From NCBI GenBank assembly GCA_034420695.1, contig DAOULB010000006.1:66655-130654 (forward strand): 64,000 bases of DNA, written 5' to 3'. How positions within the stretch are numbered: the stretch's first letter is position 1; every line of letters starts with the position of its first letter. The DNA is from Io17-Chloro-G2 sp034420695. Its GTDB lineage: Bacteria > Chloroflexota > Dehalococcoidia > Lucifugimonadales > UBA3495. Made by a program: the position numbers and the translations under genes. The notes beneath the pieces are model-generated. The model saw nothing but the letters and a program-made list of their open reading frames with translations. It was not told the origin of the DNA and ran no database searches. Shown one piece after another: positions 25,578 through 34,787 of this stretch.

Positions 25578-26746
25578 GAACCAACACTCCCAAGGTACAG
25601 GGTCAAACAGGTAATGTCGTCTGACTGGGGGGTTTCGCCAACGAAATCGCTGACTGCGTTCAATACCGCCGTGTTGGCTTCCTTGGAACTCTCGGGCGGG
25701 CCGTCGGAGAAGACTCGTAACAATCTTTCGTTCCCGAACTCTTCCGCCTCGGCGTTCATGGCTTCGGTGACCCCGTCGGTGTACAGAACTACCGAATCCC
25801 CGGGGGCAATCGTCAGGGAGTCCTGATCGAATTCCAGCTCGGGTACCAGCCCCAGGGCGATGCCCCCCGTGAGGGGCAACAGGTCCGAACTCCCGTCGGC
25901 GTGCACGATCAGCGGAGGGTTATGCCCGCCGTTTGCGTAGGTGAGCACCCGGGTTTCGGGGTCGTACACCGCATACAGCACGGTGACAAACATGGCCGCG
26001 TCGTTTTCGGCGTTCAGCAGGTCGTTAACCTCCCGCAGTACGTCGCTGGGATTGCTGTTTCCAATGGCTGCACCCTTCAACAAGGTTCGGGTGGACATCA
26101 TGAAAAGGGCCGCTGGCACTCCCTTGTCCGACACGTCGGCTATGGCCAGTCCTACCCGGCCATTCTCCAAGTGCATTACGTCATAAAAGTCGCCGCCCAC
26201 GCTCCTCGCTGGTTCCATGCTGCCGAAAACCTGGTACCCCGTGCTCTGGGGGAACTGTGTGGGCAGGATGGATTGCTGGATACTGCTGGCAACTTCCAAC
26301 TCGTTCTGCAGGGCTACCAGTTTGTCCCTTGATGAAAGAGCTTCCTTCCACTCCTCGATGTTGCTCAGCGTGCGTTCTATGGTGACTTCCAAATCTTCAA
26401 AGTCAATCGGCTTGGTGACGAAATCAAAGGCCCCGCGGTTCATTGCAGTGCGGATGTTCTTCATGTCTCCGTAAGCGGAGATGATTACGGCCCTCAGGTC
26501 CGGGTCGACGTTTGGGATCTGTTCCAACAAGGTCAAGCCGTCCATCCGCGGCATGTTTATGTCGGAAAGCACCATGTCGATCTGGCTGTCCTCCCGCAGT
26601 TTCTCCAGCGCTTCTATGCCGTTCTGGGCAAAGACGAAAGAGTACTTTCCGGCCCGTATCTGCCGCCTCATTCGCTGCAGGACCAATGGCTCAACGTCCG
26701 GCTCGTCGTCCACCACTAGGATCTTGTAAGGGTCTTGCTTCTCCAT
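25574..26746 (-). CDS. Response regulator fused to SpoIIE/RsbU-type PP2C phosphatase
   Basis: 390 residues. REC domain at about 7-125: VVDDEPD, SDINMPRMDG (phospho-Asp near 62) and FVTKPID. A short coiled coil leads to the PP2C domain with GGDFYDVM, ADVSDKGVPAALFM, TDGVTEAMN and DDIT. Such proteins dephosphorylate STAS antagonists when their receiver is phosphorylated. The gene is between the STAS and RsbW genes and overlaps the latter, giving a complete phosphatase-kinase-antagonist set. The histidine kinase downstream is the natural donor to its receiver. Confidence 0.92.
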   Translation of the reverse strand: MEKQDPYKILVVDDEPDVEPLVLQRMRRQIRAGKYSFVFAQNGIEALEKLREDSQIDMVLSDINMPRMDGLTLLEQIPNVDPDLRAVIISAYGDMKNIRTAMNRGAFDFVTKPIDFEDLEVTIERTLSNIEEWKEALSSRDKLVALQNELEVASSIQQSILPTQFPQSTGYQVFGSMEPARSVGGDFYDVMHLENGRVGLAIADVSDKGVPAALFMMSTRTLLKGAAIGNSNPSDVLREVNDLLNAENDAAMFVTVLYAVYDPETRVLTYANGGHNPPLIVHADGSSDLLPLTGGIALGLVPELEFDQDSLTIAPGDSVVLYTDGVTEAMNAEAEEFGNERLLRVFSDGPPESSKEANTAVLNAVSDFVGETPQSDDITCLTLYLGSVGS

Positions 26747-26767
26747 ATCCGCCGCCGCCGCTTCTTG

Positions 26768-27169
26768 CTACTTGGTGATTGCTGAAATCGCGTCCGCCTG
26801 CGCGCCGTAAGTCTGTATTATCTTGTCGAACCCGCTTATCTGGAAAACTTCCTGGATCGGCTCCGGCAGCGAGCAAACCCCGAACTTTCCCTGGCTGCTG
26901 TGTATCCGCCGGGCCACCAGAAGTATTACCCTCAGGCCGGCGCTGCTGATGTACGCAAGGTCCTCCAAGTCCAAGACCAAGGAGTTGACATTTTCGTCCA
27001 ATAGGGATTCCAAGGCGTTTTGAAATTCCTTGGCATTGCTTCCGTCAACCCGGCCGCTGGTCAAAGCTACCAGCGCCCCGGCCTTCTCCTCTCCCTTGAT
27101 GGTCAGACTGTCGGAGTTTACGACCACCCTTGAAGGGCCCCCATTTCCGCCGCTTTCGCTTGCTTGCAT
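26768..27169 (-). CDS. STAS-domain anti-sigma factor antagonist
   Basis: A 133-residue STAS protein with LVLDLEDLAYISSAGLRVILLVARRI, where the serine pair contains the predicted phosphorylation site. It is the first gene of the five-gene minus-strand module. It is closely similar to the STAS protein at 13921-14259, so the kinase/phosphatase pair here may act on both. ATG 27169 is used. Confidence 0.9.
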   Translation of the reverse strand: MQASESGGNGGPSRVVVNSDSLTIKGEEKAGALVALTSGRVDGSNAKEFQNALESLLDENVNSLVLDLEDLAYISSAGLRVILLVARRIHSSQGKFGVCSLPEPIQEVFQISGFDKIIQTYGAQADAISAITK

Positions 27170-27684
27170 TTAGAGTTGCTCCTCTAGCGCTGCAATTCTG
27201 GGCTCTTCCAACCACCACCTGCACAGCCCAACCTCGCTGGACGAATCCGGGCCCATTCACGCTTCGATTTCTCTGGTGTAGATTTCTTATACTTGCTGCC
27301 TGCGGGCGCACCCGCTACTCTACGGGAGATTCTAGCACTGCCATGCTACAACATTCCAGTGCACTGCACTACTTTCAGGCGGTCTTTGCTTCAATCGGCT
27401 AACCCTGAAGCGCCTGTCCCTTCAAGTGGAAAAGTCTCCACTCGGGGCTGGGCCAACCCTCGTAGTTCGATCTACTGTGCAGCTTGATCTGCTGTATAGT
27501 TGCCGAATCTCCGGCGCAGCCTCCCGCACTCTCGCCTGTGCCCAATGGAAGAGCCGCCCAAACATTACAAAAGGCCCCCAGTTGCCTGTGGCGGCCCCTT
27601 TTTGTTTGGCGATATAATTCGCCCACTCAACTCAAGGCGCAGCATGACTGCGAATAAAACTTCTCTCATAGGAAGAGGTTAACC
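27170..27684. other. Intergenic region between divergent STAS and MMPL genes
   Basis: 515 bases with no supported protein gene. A TATAAT at 27613-27618 lies 67 bases before the MMPL start but has no good -35. At 27574-27606 an imperfect hairpin with A4 and T5 flanks looks like a plus-strand terminator although no gene precedes it, so a small RNA ending there is possible but unproven. Confidence 0.35.
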
Positions 27685-29994
27685 TTGCCCGCACTTCTCG
27701 CCCGGTTCAGCGCCCGCCGGCCCCTGCTCGTTATAGCTGTTTGGCTCGTGCTGTTCGTCTTGGCCCTCGCCGTGGTCAGAGCCTTGCTCCCCACTGCCAC
27801 CACCACCGATTTGCGCTTGGCGGGCAGGTACGAGTCGGAGCGGGCTGCCGCCCTGCTGGAAGACAGGCTGCGAGGACCGGAAAAGCTGGCCGAAATCGTC
27901 CTCGTTCAGTCGCCCTCCCTGACGGTGGAGGACGAAGCCTTTCGCTCCAAAGTCGAGTCTGTCCATTTCGAGATTGTCGACCTTGGCAAAAGTATAACCT
28001 CCGGCGGAATAGACGATTCACCCCTGTCCCACTACTATCAAGTCATAGACGCCGGTCCTCTCATCCCCCCTGAGCAGGCGCAGCAGCTCCTCCCCTTGTT
28101 GGTGTCCGCCGACCAGGGCACCGTGATGATGCACTACACCATGGCCGGGAATTCTCAGGAGGCCACCTCCAACGTTGCTGAAGTTATCGAAGTTGTGGAA
28201 GAGGCCAACCGGGACGATGACTTCCTGGTGCTCATTGGCGGCGATGCCAGCGTGGCCTACGAAAACAACGAACTGGCGGAACACGACCTGCAACAGGGTG
28301 AGCGGTTCGGCGTTCCCGTAGCCCTCATCGTTCTCTTGGTCCTCTTTGGCGCCGTCGTTGCGACCGTGCTCCCGCTGGGGCTGGCGGTGGTCTCCATCGC
28401 TGTCGCCCTGGCTGCCGTGGCTTTGATTGGTCAGCAGTTTCAACTGCTCTTCTTTGTCACCATCATGGTCGTCATGCTCGGTCTCGCCGTCGGAATTGAT
28501 TACTCCCTGCTCATTGTGCTGCGCTTCAAGGAAGAACTGGGGCGGGGCCATTCACCCCGGGAAGCGGTGATCCGGACTGGCGATACTGCAGGACGCACTG
28601 TCGTTTTCAGCGGCGTCACCGTCGTGCTTGCCCTCGTCGGGCTCCTTATCGTGCCCGCTTCCTTCTACCAGTCTTTGGCCTTGGGCGCCATCCTCGTGGT
28701 GCTGGCTACCCTGGCTGCCACGCTCACTCTCCTTCCCGCCGTGCTCGCAGTCCTGGGTCGCCGGATAGACTTCCTTGCCATCCCGCTTCTCTCCAGGTTC
28801 TCCTTGAAGGGCGCCGACACCTCCGAGGGGGGATTCTGGGACTTCATTACCCGCATCGTCACCAAGCGCCCCGTCATCAGCCTGCTCATCGTGGGCGTGC
28901 CGATGATTGCCGTGTCCTACTTCTACTTGGATATTCGCACCGGGCTCAACGACGTTAATACCTTCCCTGACAAGGCCGAAACGAAAAAGGCCTTCCTGCT
29001 CATGGAGGAAAAGTTTTCCTTTGGAGAGGTCACTCCCGCCGGCTTTCTCAGCCCTGCCGAAATCGTTGTATCCGGTGACATAGAAGACCCGGAGGTGATG
29101 GAGGCCATCCAAAGGCTGCAGCTGTCCTTGGTCGGCGACCCAACCTTCCCCCTCCCTCCCCGGCCCTTGGAGGTCAACGATGACCGTGACCTGGCCTTGC
29201 TGACCCTGCCCTTCCCGGGCAAGTCCGCCAGCCCGGAGGCCGCCGACGACATGGAAACCCTTCGGGAACGGCATATTGCCGTTGCCTTCGATGGCGTGCC
29301 CGCCGAAGTCTACGTGGGTGGCCTCACCGCTGAGGTGACCGACTTCTACGGAATTGTGCGCTTCTACACTCCCATTGTCTTCGCCTTTGTTCTGGGCCTT
29401 AGCTTCCTTATACTCATGATGGTCTTCCGCTCCATCGTCATCCCCCTCAAGGCCATAATAATGAACCTGCTCTCTGTGGGCGCCACCTACGGGCTGCTGG
29501 TGCTGGTGTTCCAGAAGGGGATTGGCGCCGATTTCTTCGGATTCCAGCGGGCCGATGTCATTGATGCCTGGCTGCCCCTCTTCCTGTTCACCATCCTGTT
29601 CGGCCTGTCCATGGACTATCACGTTTTCCTGCTCAGCCGCATCCGGGAACGGTACGACGAGAGCGGCAACAACACCGAGGCGGTTGCATACGGCCTCCGG
29701 TCCACCGCGGGCCTCATTACCGGGGCGGCCCTCATCATGGTCGTGGTCTTCGGCGCCTTCGCCGCCGGCGAGACCGTCGTCAACCAGCTCATGGGCTTCG
29801 GCCTGGCCATAGCCGTGCTGCTGGATGCCACCCTGGTCCGCTCCGTCCTGGTCCCCGCCAGCATGGAGACCCTGGGAGCCCGTAACTGGTACCTCCCCTC
29901 GTGGCTGCGCTGGCTCCCCGACCTCAGGGTCGAACCGGTGGAATCCGGCCCGCACCCGGGTGGGTCAAACTCCGAGACGGGTTCGGGGGGATAG
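27685..29994 (+). CDS. MMPL/RND-family membrane transporter
   Basis: 769 residues with the RND layout: TM1 near 15-33, a large external loop (34-210), a bundle of five TMs (about 211-350, with the functional GIDYSLLIVLRFKEEL motif in TM4), TM7 near 390, a second loop, and a last TM bundle (about 560-745) with LSMDYHVFLLSRIRE. MMPL proteins export lipids or hydrophobic compounds using the proton gradient. TTG 27685 is the start, with GGAAGAGG six bases upstream. It runs into the DUF2236 gene after six bases. Confidence 0.9.
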   Translation: MPALLARFSARRPLLVIAVWLVLFVLALAVVRALLPTATTTDLRLAGRYESERAAALLEDRLRGPEKLAEIVLVQSPSLTVEDEAFRSKVESVHFEIVDLGKSITSGGIDDSPLSHYYQVIDAGPLIPPEQAQQLLPLLVSADQGTVMMHYTMAGNSQEATSNVAEVIEVVEEANRDDDFLVLIGGDASVAYENNELAEHDLQQGERFGVPVALIVLLVLFGAVVATVLPLGLAVVSIAVALAAVALIGQQFQLLFFVTIMVVMLGLAVGIDYSLLIVLRFKEELGRGHSPREAVIRTGDTAGRTVVFSGVTVVLALVGLLIVPASFYQSLALGAILVVLATLAATLTLLPAVLAVLGRRIDFLAIPLLSRFSLKGADTSEGGFWDFITRIVTKRPVISLLIVGVPMIAVSYFYLDIRTGLNDVNTFPDKAETKKAFLLMEEKFSFGEVTPAGFLSPAEIVVSGDIEDPEVMEAIQRLQLSLVGDPTFPLPPRPLEVNDDRDLALLTLPFPGKSASPEAADDMETLRERHIAVAFDGVPAEVYVGGLTAEVTDFYGIVRFYTPIVFAFVLGLSFLILMMVFRSIVIPLKAIIMNLLSVGATYGLLVLVFQKGIGADFFGFQRADVIDAWLPLFLFTILFGLSMDYHVFLLSRIRERYDESGNNTEAVAYGLRSTAGLITGAALIMVVVFGAFAAGETVVNQLMGFGLAIAVLLDATLVRSVLVPASMETLGARNWYLPSWLRWLPDLRVEPVESGPHPGGSNSETGSGG

Positions 29995-30000
29995 GAGAGA

Positions 30001-31170
30001 ATGGAAATCCCCACTGACTATGTCCCCGGTTTTGAGGCAGCTCGCGCCGTCGACACGGAGCTAGCTTCCAACTACGTCGCCCACACCCTCATAGGAGACC
30101 CCGTGGCCGATGCATTGATGGAAGAACTTACTCCCCTCGGGCATTCGGAAACCAGCCGTTTGCTCGGTCTCTTCATGGATGGCCGCGATGAGAATGCCAT
30201 GCGCAACGCGCCGGCTGCCCTGCGGGATTTCTTTGCATCTTGTGAAACTCAACCGCCTTGGTTCGACCGTTCGGCCTTCATTCCTGGCATCCGCATGTTT
30301 CATCGGAACTCCCGGCTGGTCTTGGGAGCCATGGTCGGCGGCACCCTGGTGGAAGGATTTGCCACAAACATTGCCAAGTCCTTCTTCATAACCGGCAGGC
30401 TACGGGAGCAGGGCATTCGCCGCCTGAGACAGAACAACCGCCACATGGTCGAAATCTTCATCCCTGGTGGCTTGGAACGGGAGGGCGACGGCTGGAAACT
30501 GTCCGTCCGTATCCGGTTGGTCCACGCCGTCATTAGGCGGCTCTTGAGCAATTCGGAGGACTGGGACAGCGATTCCTGGGGCATTCCCATCAGTTCCGCC
30601 CATTTGGGATTTGCAATCACCGCCTTCTCGGCAAGGCTGTTGTCCCACCTGAAGAATTTGGGCGCCGAGTTCGGCGACGATGAGCGCGCCGGTTTTATGG
30701 CGGTCTGGCGCTACTCGGGCTATCTGATGGGCATCCCTGAGTCTATCCTGTTCCGCGACGAAGAGGACGCCCTGCGGATTTACAGAATAGGGTTGATGTG
30801 CGAGCCTACTCCCGGATTGGAATCGATTGCATTGTCCAACTCGCTGATTAACTCCGCTCCCCTCATCGCCGGGGTCACCGACCCTCCCGGACGCCGGAAG
30901 CTGGCAAACTACGTCTTCCGCGTTTCCAGGGCTCTCATTGGGCCTCCCCTGGCCGACCAGTTGATGTACCCCCACTACCCAACTATCGGGGTCCTGCCTT
31001 GGTTCCGGCTCCAGGACCGCTACGACCGCTTCATGGGCAGATTGTTCCCCAGCCGCGTCCGCAACAACAATAAGCTCGCCGCCCTGTTTGACGTTTCGGT
31101 GTTCGACCGGGATGGCATCACCTACATGATGCCCGACCACGTTCACGCGGAAGAGTCCGCTTGGTGGTGA
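30001..31170 (+). CDS. DUF2236 / rubber-oxygenase (Lcp/MpaB)-like protein
   Basis: A 389-residue protein resembling DUF2236 (PF09995), the group that includes the b-type haem latex-clearing protein Lcp and fungal MpaB. The segment VRIRLVHAVIRRLL near residue 163 looks like the family's haem-ligand region with its conserved Arg and His; PWFDRSAFIPGIRMFHRNSRLVLGAMVGGTLVEGF is the N-terminal helical part. If it binds haem, an oxygenase acting on a hydrophobic substrate is likely. It is in a two-gene operon with the MMPL transporter (6-base gap, GGAGA site), so export and oxidation of a lipid-like molecule may be linked. There is no signal peptide. Confidence 0.75.
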   Translation: MEIPTDYVPGFEAARAVDTELASNYVAHTLIGDPVADALMEELTPLGHSETSRLLGLFMDGRDENAMRNAPAALRDFFASCETQPPWFDRSAFIPGIRMFHRNSRLVLGAMVGGTLVEGFATNIAKSFFITGRLREQGIRRLRQNNRHMVEIFIPGGLEREGDGWKLSVRIRLVHAVIRRLLSNSEDWDSDSWGIPISSAHLGFAITAFSARLLSHLKNLGAEFGDDERAGFMAVWRYSGYLMGIPESILFRDEEDALRIYRIGLMCEPTPGLESIALSNSLINSAPLIAGVTDPPGRRKLANYVFRVSRALIGPPLADQLMYPHYPTIGVLPWFRLQDRYDRFMGRLFPSRVRNNNKLAALFDVSVFDRDGITYMMPDHVHAEESAWW

Positions 31171-31602
31171 CAATGACCGGCCTTGCCTGCTGACTGCCCG
31201 CTTTCTCCTCTGCCATTTGCTGCCCCTCCAATCGCTCCCTTGCCGTATGACCAAGGGATGCTTGCCAAGGCTGCCTGCCGGTTCTGCCGGGTCAAACCCT
31301 GCGGTCCGGTTAAACGGTTGCCTGGCGGCCTTGCCGGGGTGGGTCCTGGTGGGGGCCAATACTGGTGTCTGCCTTCAGCCTTGGCGGGTCCGCCGGTCAG
31401 GTGTAGCTTTGCGGTCCGGGGAGTTGCAGTCTGCTGAAGTGCGGCGCCGGTGGCTGTGTAACATAACGGCGGGCCGGCCTTCAGTCTGCAAGGCCGGCCC
31501 GCCGCGTTTGACCTGTGAAAGGTCTGGGTGTGTGGAGAGGCCCCGGGTCAGTGTTATGTCCGTTGTGACCCTCTTGACCCAATGACCCCTTTGCTGCCTC
31601 TC
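31171..31602. other. Convergent gap between DUF2236 and hydrolase genes
   Basis: 432 bases with no supported gene. The only structure I see is the long inverted repeat at 31467-31504. Confidence 0.4.
31467..31504. terminator. Strong hairpin between convergent genes
   Basis: A perfect 15-bp GC-rich stem (31467-31481 with 31490-31504) and an 8-base loop, with only a short T stretch after it. It probably serves as a shared terminator. Confidence 0.65.
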
Positions 31603-32475
31603 TTACCCGATGTGCTGATGGATAAACGCGTTCATCTGTTCCAGCGCCTGCTGGGCGACTGACGTGGAAAGGTCCCGCAGCACCCCTTCGCCTTCCTCCT
31701 CGAAGATGGTCACGTCGATCTGACCCCCCGCATTGCGGTACTGCTTGATGAACTCCTCCAAGTCCGGGCGCGGGTGCGCTGCCTCGTAGCTGCGCGCCAA
31801 GCACAGCGTGGGGGGCAACTCGGTCTTCTCGCCCTTGGCCAAGATTCGGGCCGGGGCCCCTTCTGCCATTGCCTCTTCCGTCACCCAGTACATGTCGTGC
31901 ATGGACGCGGTCCGCTCGCCAACCGACTCCGGGGGTTTGATGTCATCCCGAAGGCCCTTGGCGTAATGGTAACGCCCCAGGGGATCGATTACCGGCGAGA
32001 CCATGATGACGCAGCCCACTGTGCCGTCCACCGCCGCGGCTCCGTTAGAGAACGGGATCGCCGCATAGCGGGAATCGTTCGGCCGCATTCCCAGCAGCAT
32101 GGACTGGTGCGCCCCGCTGGAAGTCCCCATCACACCTATGCTGTCCGGCCTGCCGTTCCAGCTTTCGGCTTGGGTCTTGCACCAGCGGATGCCGTAGTGA
32201 ATGTCCGCCAAGGATGCCGGGTAAGACGCTACCGGCGGCACCCGGAAGTCCAGCGCCGCCACTATGACGCCGCTCTTGGCCAGCGCTTCGTTGCCCACGT
32301 TGCCGTTCTCCCGGTTTCCATTCACCCAGGCGCCGCCGTGCAACTCCACCATTATCGGAAATGGTCCGCTGCCCTTGGGCTTGAAGACTTTGGCCAGCAA
32401 GGGCGTTTCACCATGCCGGAGATACTCAACGTCCTGTATATCGACTTCGTACGTCTTCTGATCACTTATTGCCAT
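31603..32475 (-). CDS. Alpha/beta hydrolase, esterase/lipase (HSL-like)
   Basis: A 290-residue alpha/beta hydrolase. The oxyanion-hole motif HGGAW is near residue 46 and the nucleophile elbow reads GTSSGAH (near 118), as in the hormone-sensitive-lipase and carboxylesterase group. A late Asp (near 256) and the C-terminal region would complete the triad, though the usual catalytic His is not obvious where expected (the C-terminus has FIHQHIG). ATG 32475 is preceded by AAGGAG. It stands alone, nearly 300 bases from the next hydrolase on the same strand. Substrate unknown. Confidence 0.82.
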   Translation of the reverse strand: MAISDQKTYEVDIQDVEYLRHGETPLLAKVFKPKGSGPFPIMVELHGGAWVNGNRENGNVGNEALAKSGVIVAALDFRVPPVASYPASLADIHYGIRWCKTQAESWNGRPDSIGVMGTSSGAHQSMLLGMRPNDSRYAAIPFSNGAAAVDGTVGCVIMVSPVIDPLGRYHYAKGLRDDIKPPESVGERTASMHDMYWVTEEAMAEGAPARILAKGEKTELPPTLCLARSYEAAHPRPDLEEFIKQYRNAGGQIDVTIFEEEGEGVLRDLSTSVAQQALEQMNAFIHQHIG

Positions 32476-32772
32476 GTCAAACTCCTTCCATTTGATGGCT
32501 TTCGTGTCCTGCTGAGCCTAGATTAAAGCCCGTGGGCAACTCCGTCAACAAGCCCCTGGGTCCACCCTTCTCTCCGCTGGCCGGAAACCGGTTTTCACCA
32601 AACATGCCCCGTGGGGAGTGACCGGAAAGTCACCCGCTACAGATTTTTGGCGGCAGGGCGTCGTTGTGGGGCTTCGCCGTGGCAGCCCATAGTCTGCTCA
32701 GCATTTGCGGATAGGTAGAACCCGCAGTGGTGGCGGCGCCTTCTCTGGTAGCGCGTCTGGAAGAGTACCGGC

Positions 32773-33732
32773 TCAAACGCCGGTAATCGGCTCGATGAAC
32801 TCCAGCATTGCCGCAACGCACTCCGCCGGCTTTTCCAGCGGCAGGAAGTGGGTTGTTTCCGGCAGGAAGTCGTAGTCCACCTTCAATATGTCGCTGAGGT
32901 CCAAAGTGGGCAGGTACGAATATGGCAGCGTCGGGTCTGCGCCTATGACTTTCACCGGGCAGCGAAAGGAATCGAAGTCCACCAGAACGGCAAAGGCGCT
33001 GGCGTAGTCTATAATCTGCGCCTCGTATTGCGGAGGGCAACGCAGTTCGAAGCCCTGGTCATTTCCCTTGTTTCGCAGCGTCGTCCGGGCTACCAGTTCG
33101 GGGACTCCTGGCACGGCCCGCTTGAATGTCGGGATGAAATCCAGGACCTCCGCAAACTCTTCCGCGGTCCTGAAGCTGTTGGTCCTGCGCCGGACCATGG
33201 CGGCGGTCTTGTGGGCTGCCGCATCGAAGTCCTCGTAGTTCCTTCCCGGCTTGCACAGCGGCGGGTCGAACAGCACCAAGGCCGAATACCCGCTGCCTTT
33301 GGTTGCCGAAAGCAGCGCCACCAGCCCCGACACCGAATGGAACACGCCCACCGTGGGCTTCTCCCCGTACTGCTTCGTAATCGCCGCGATAATCTGGTCG
33401 TGGTCCTTCACCAAGGTGGGAATATTGTGCTGTGGTAGCGCGCTGGTGGTGTTCCAACCGTGGTTCCGCAGGTCATGGACCACCAAGTCGAAATTGTTGG
33501 TCAGCAGCGACCAGAAGGGGTAATAGAGGTCAATGGCCAAGCCGTTGCCATGGCTCAACACCAGCCGGGGCCCTTCCGGATTGCCGTGCCGCCGTAACGT
33601 GACTGCCGTCTCGTCGTCCACCCGCACTTCGTGGACCGACAGTGGCTCGGGCAGTTCCCACACCTTTCCCTGGTCAGCCGCCAAGTCGATTCTCTTCGAT
33701 TTGTAGTATCCCCGGCCCTGGGTGGCCTGCAT
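32773..33732 (-). CDS. Alpha/beta hydrolase
   Basis: A 319-residue alpha/beta hydrolase with oxyanion region LSHGNGLAIDLYYPFW, the early Asp/His element HDLRNHGWN and a nucleophile elbow FHSVSGLVAL (GxSxG replaced by H-S-V-S-G). A C-terminal His is in ETTHFLPLEKP. The 5' end overlaps the phosphopantetheinyl transferase gene by 59 bases on the same strand, so the two are tightly coupled. With the carrier protein upstream this suggests thioester or ester chemistry on a carrier-bound acyl chain, but that is inference. Confidence 0.8.
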   Translation of the reverse strand: MQATQGRGYYKSKRIDLAADQGKVWELPEPLSVHEVRVDDETAVTLRRHGNPEGPRLVLSHGNGLAIDLYYPFWSLLTNNFDLVVHDLRNHGWNTTSALPQHNIPTLVKDHDQIIAAITKQYGEKPTVGVFHSVSGLVALLSATKGSGYSALVLFDPPLCKPGRNYEDFDAAAHKTAAMVRRRTNSFRTAEEFAEVLDFIPTFKRAVPGVPELVARTTLRNKGNDQGFELRCPPQYEAQIIDYASAFAVLVDFDSFRCPVKVIGADPTLPYSYLPTLDLSDILKVDYDFLPETTHFLPLEKPAECVAAMLEFIEPITGV

Positions 33733-34471
33733 CCAAGTGCGCTCCCGGTTCCGGGACTATCTCGTGGGCAATGGCGCCGGCGAAGTCCTCGTTGCCCAAG
33801 TCATCCACCCGCCACTCCACCTCCGGCAGGTCTTGGAACCGGAACACGCCCGTTGATTCCCCGCTGCGCATGGCCAACGGCACTTGGATTTGTGCAACGT
33901 CGATTGAATGCCCCGCGCCCAGCGCTTTGATCAACGCCTCTTTGATGGTCCAGAAGAAAAAGAACAGGTGGACCTTTCTTTCCCCTGACGCCGCTGCCAG
34001 TTCGGCCCGTTCGCTTGGGTCCAGTACTGTCGCAATCGGCCCGTCCAAGTCATGCCGGGTGCGCCGTTCTTCGACGTCGACGCCCAACCGCCCTCGCGGC
34101 GCAATAGCAATCAGCCCGTGGTCTCCGCTGTGACTGACGTTGAAGCTGATGTGGGCCGGGACTCCCCCTGCCAGTGCAAAGGGCTTTCCGTGGAAAGAGG
34201 CCTGGAATTCAAGCTCGTCGCTGCCGCAGCCCAAGTGGTCGTACAAAAGAGCCCGCAGCGCCGCCCTGCATAGCGCGTATCGCCTCCGGGAGGGCGGATA
34301 TAGAAATCGCTGCCACCGGGCCTGCTCTTCACTGCTGAGCTGTCCGAAGGCCTCCGCCTCCCGCAAGGCGTTGTGCCTGAGGTCAACGTGCCAGACTTGG
34401 ACGGCTCCGCTACGGCGGTAGGCGCTCCACCAGTCCCCAGAAACGCAGTCCTCCGAAGTGGGTCCAAGCAT
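33674..34471 (-). CDS. 4'-phosphopantetheinyl transferase (Sfp type)
   Basis: It activates carrier proteins by attaching phosphopantetheine from CoA. From ATG 34471 it is 265 aa, with the Sfp-type motifs FNVSHSGDHGLIAI, GVDVEERR (Mg-binding) and FFFWTIKEALIKALGAG. An alternative TTG at 34495 would add eight residues. Its gene lies directly after a discrete carrier protein gene (34542-34787), its probable substrate, and overlaps the hydrolase gene. The last 35 residues are a Gly/Pro/Glu-rich tail. Confidence 0.9.
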   Translation of the reverse strand: MLGPTSEDCVSGDWWSAYRRSGAVQVWHVDLRHNALREAEAFGQLSSEEQARWQRFLYPPSRRRYALCRAALRALLYDHLGCGSDELEFQASFHGKPFALAGGVPAHISFNVSHSGDHGLIAIAPRGRLGVDVEERRTRHDLDGPIATVLDPSERAELAAASGERKVHLFFFFWTIKEALIKALGAGHSIDVAQIQVPLAMRSGESTGVFRFQDLPEVEWRVDDLGNEDFAGAIAHEIVPEPGAHLDAGHPGPGILQIEENRLGG

Positions 34472-34541
34472 GACTACAGGGTCCTGCCGTCTCAATCAAC
34501 GGCCCTTGCGGGGACCGGTTGTAACGCCGGAGTCCCCGGTT

Positions 34542-34787
34542 CTAGCCGGCTCGCGCCTCGAGAAACTTGATCAACTCGCCCACTGAATTGAGGTCGGTGC
34601 AGTCTTCCGCGGCAAAATTGACGTTGAACTCTTGGGCCACCACCCTGGCGAACGCCACGAAGTCCACCGACGAAACTCCGGAGTCTCTCAAGCTTGCATT
34701 CAGGTTCAGGGGTTGGCCCTGCGCGCGCCCCTCAATCTCCAGGTTATCGTCCACCAGCTTCCTGATTCTCTCTTCCGTTGAAGGCAT
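34542..34787 (-). CDS. Second acyl carrier protein
   Basis: An 81-residue carrier protein (MPSTEERIRKLVDDNLEI..., SLRDSGVSSVDFVAFARVVAQEF, NSVGELIKFLEAR). Ser40 in SSVDF aligns with the phosphopantetheine serine; the preceding Asp of the usual DSL is replaced by Ser. It differs clearly from the housekeeping AcpP at 6270-6530. Location next to a phosphopantetheinyl transferase and two hydrolases suggests a dedicated acyl-modification pathway rather than bulk fatty-acid synthesis. ATG 34787; the frame is open upstream but unrelated in composition. Confidence 0.85.
   Translation of the reverse strand: MPSTEERIRKLVDDNLEIEGRAQGQPLNLNASLRDSGVSSVDFVAFARVVAQEFNVNFAAEDCTDLNSVGELIKFLEARAG

Noticed and set aside
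27540..27610. Small RNA (for example 6S) in the STAS-MMPL gap
   Set aside because: Only an imperfect terminator-like hairpin is visible; I could not build a convincing longer fold by eye.
28552..29955. Long antisense open frame (467 aa) opposite the MMPL gene
   Set aside because: A shadow of codon bias in a GC-rich gene; His/Gly/Glu-rich with no domain. The same holds for long antisense frames opposite the oxidoreductase genes.
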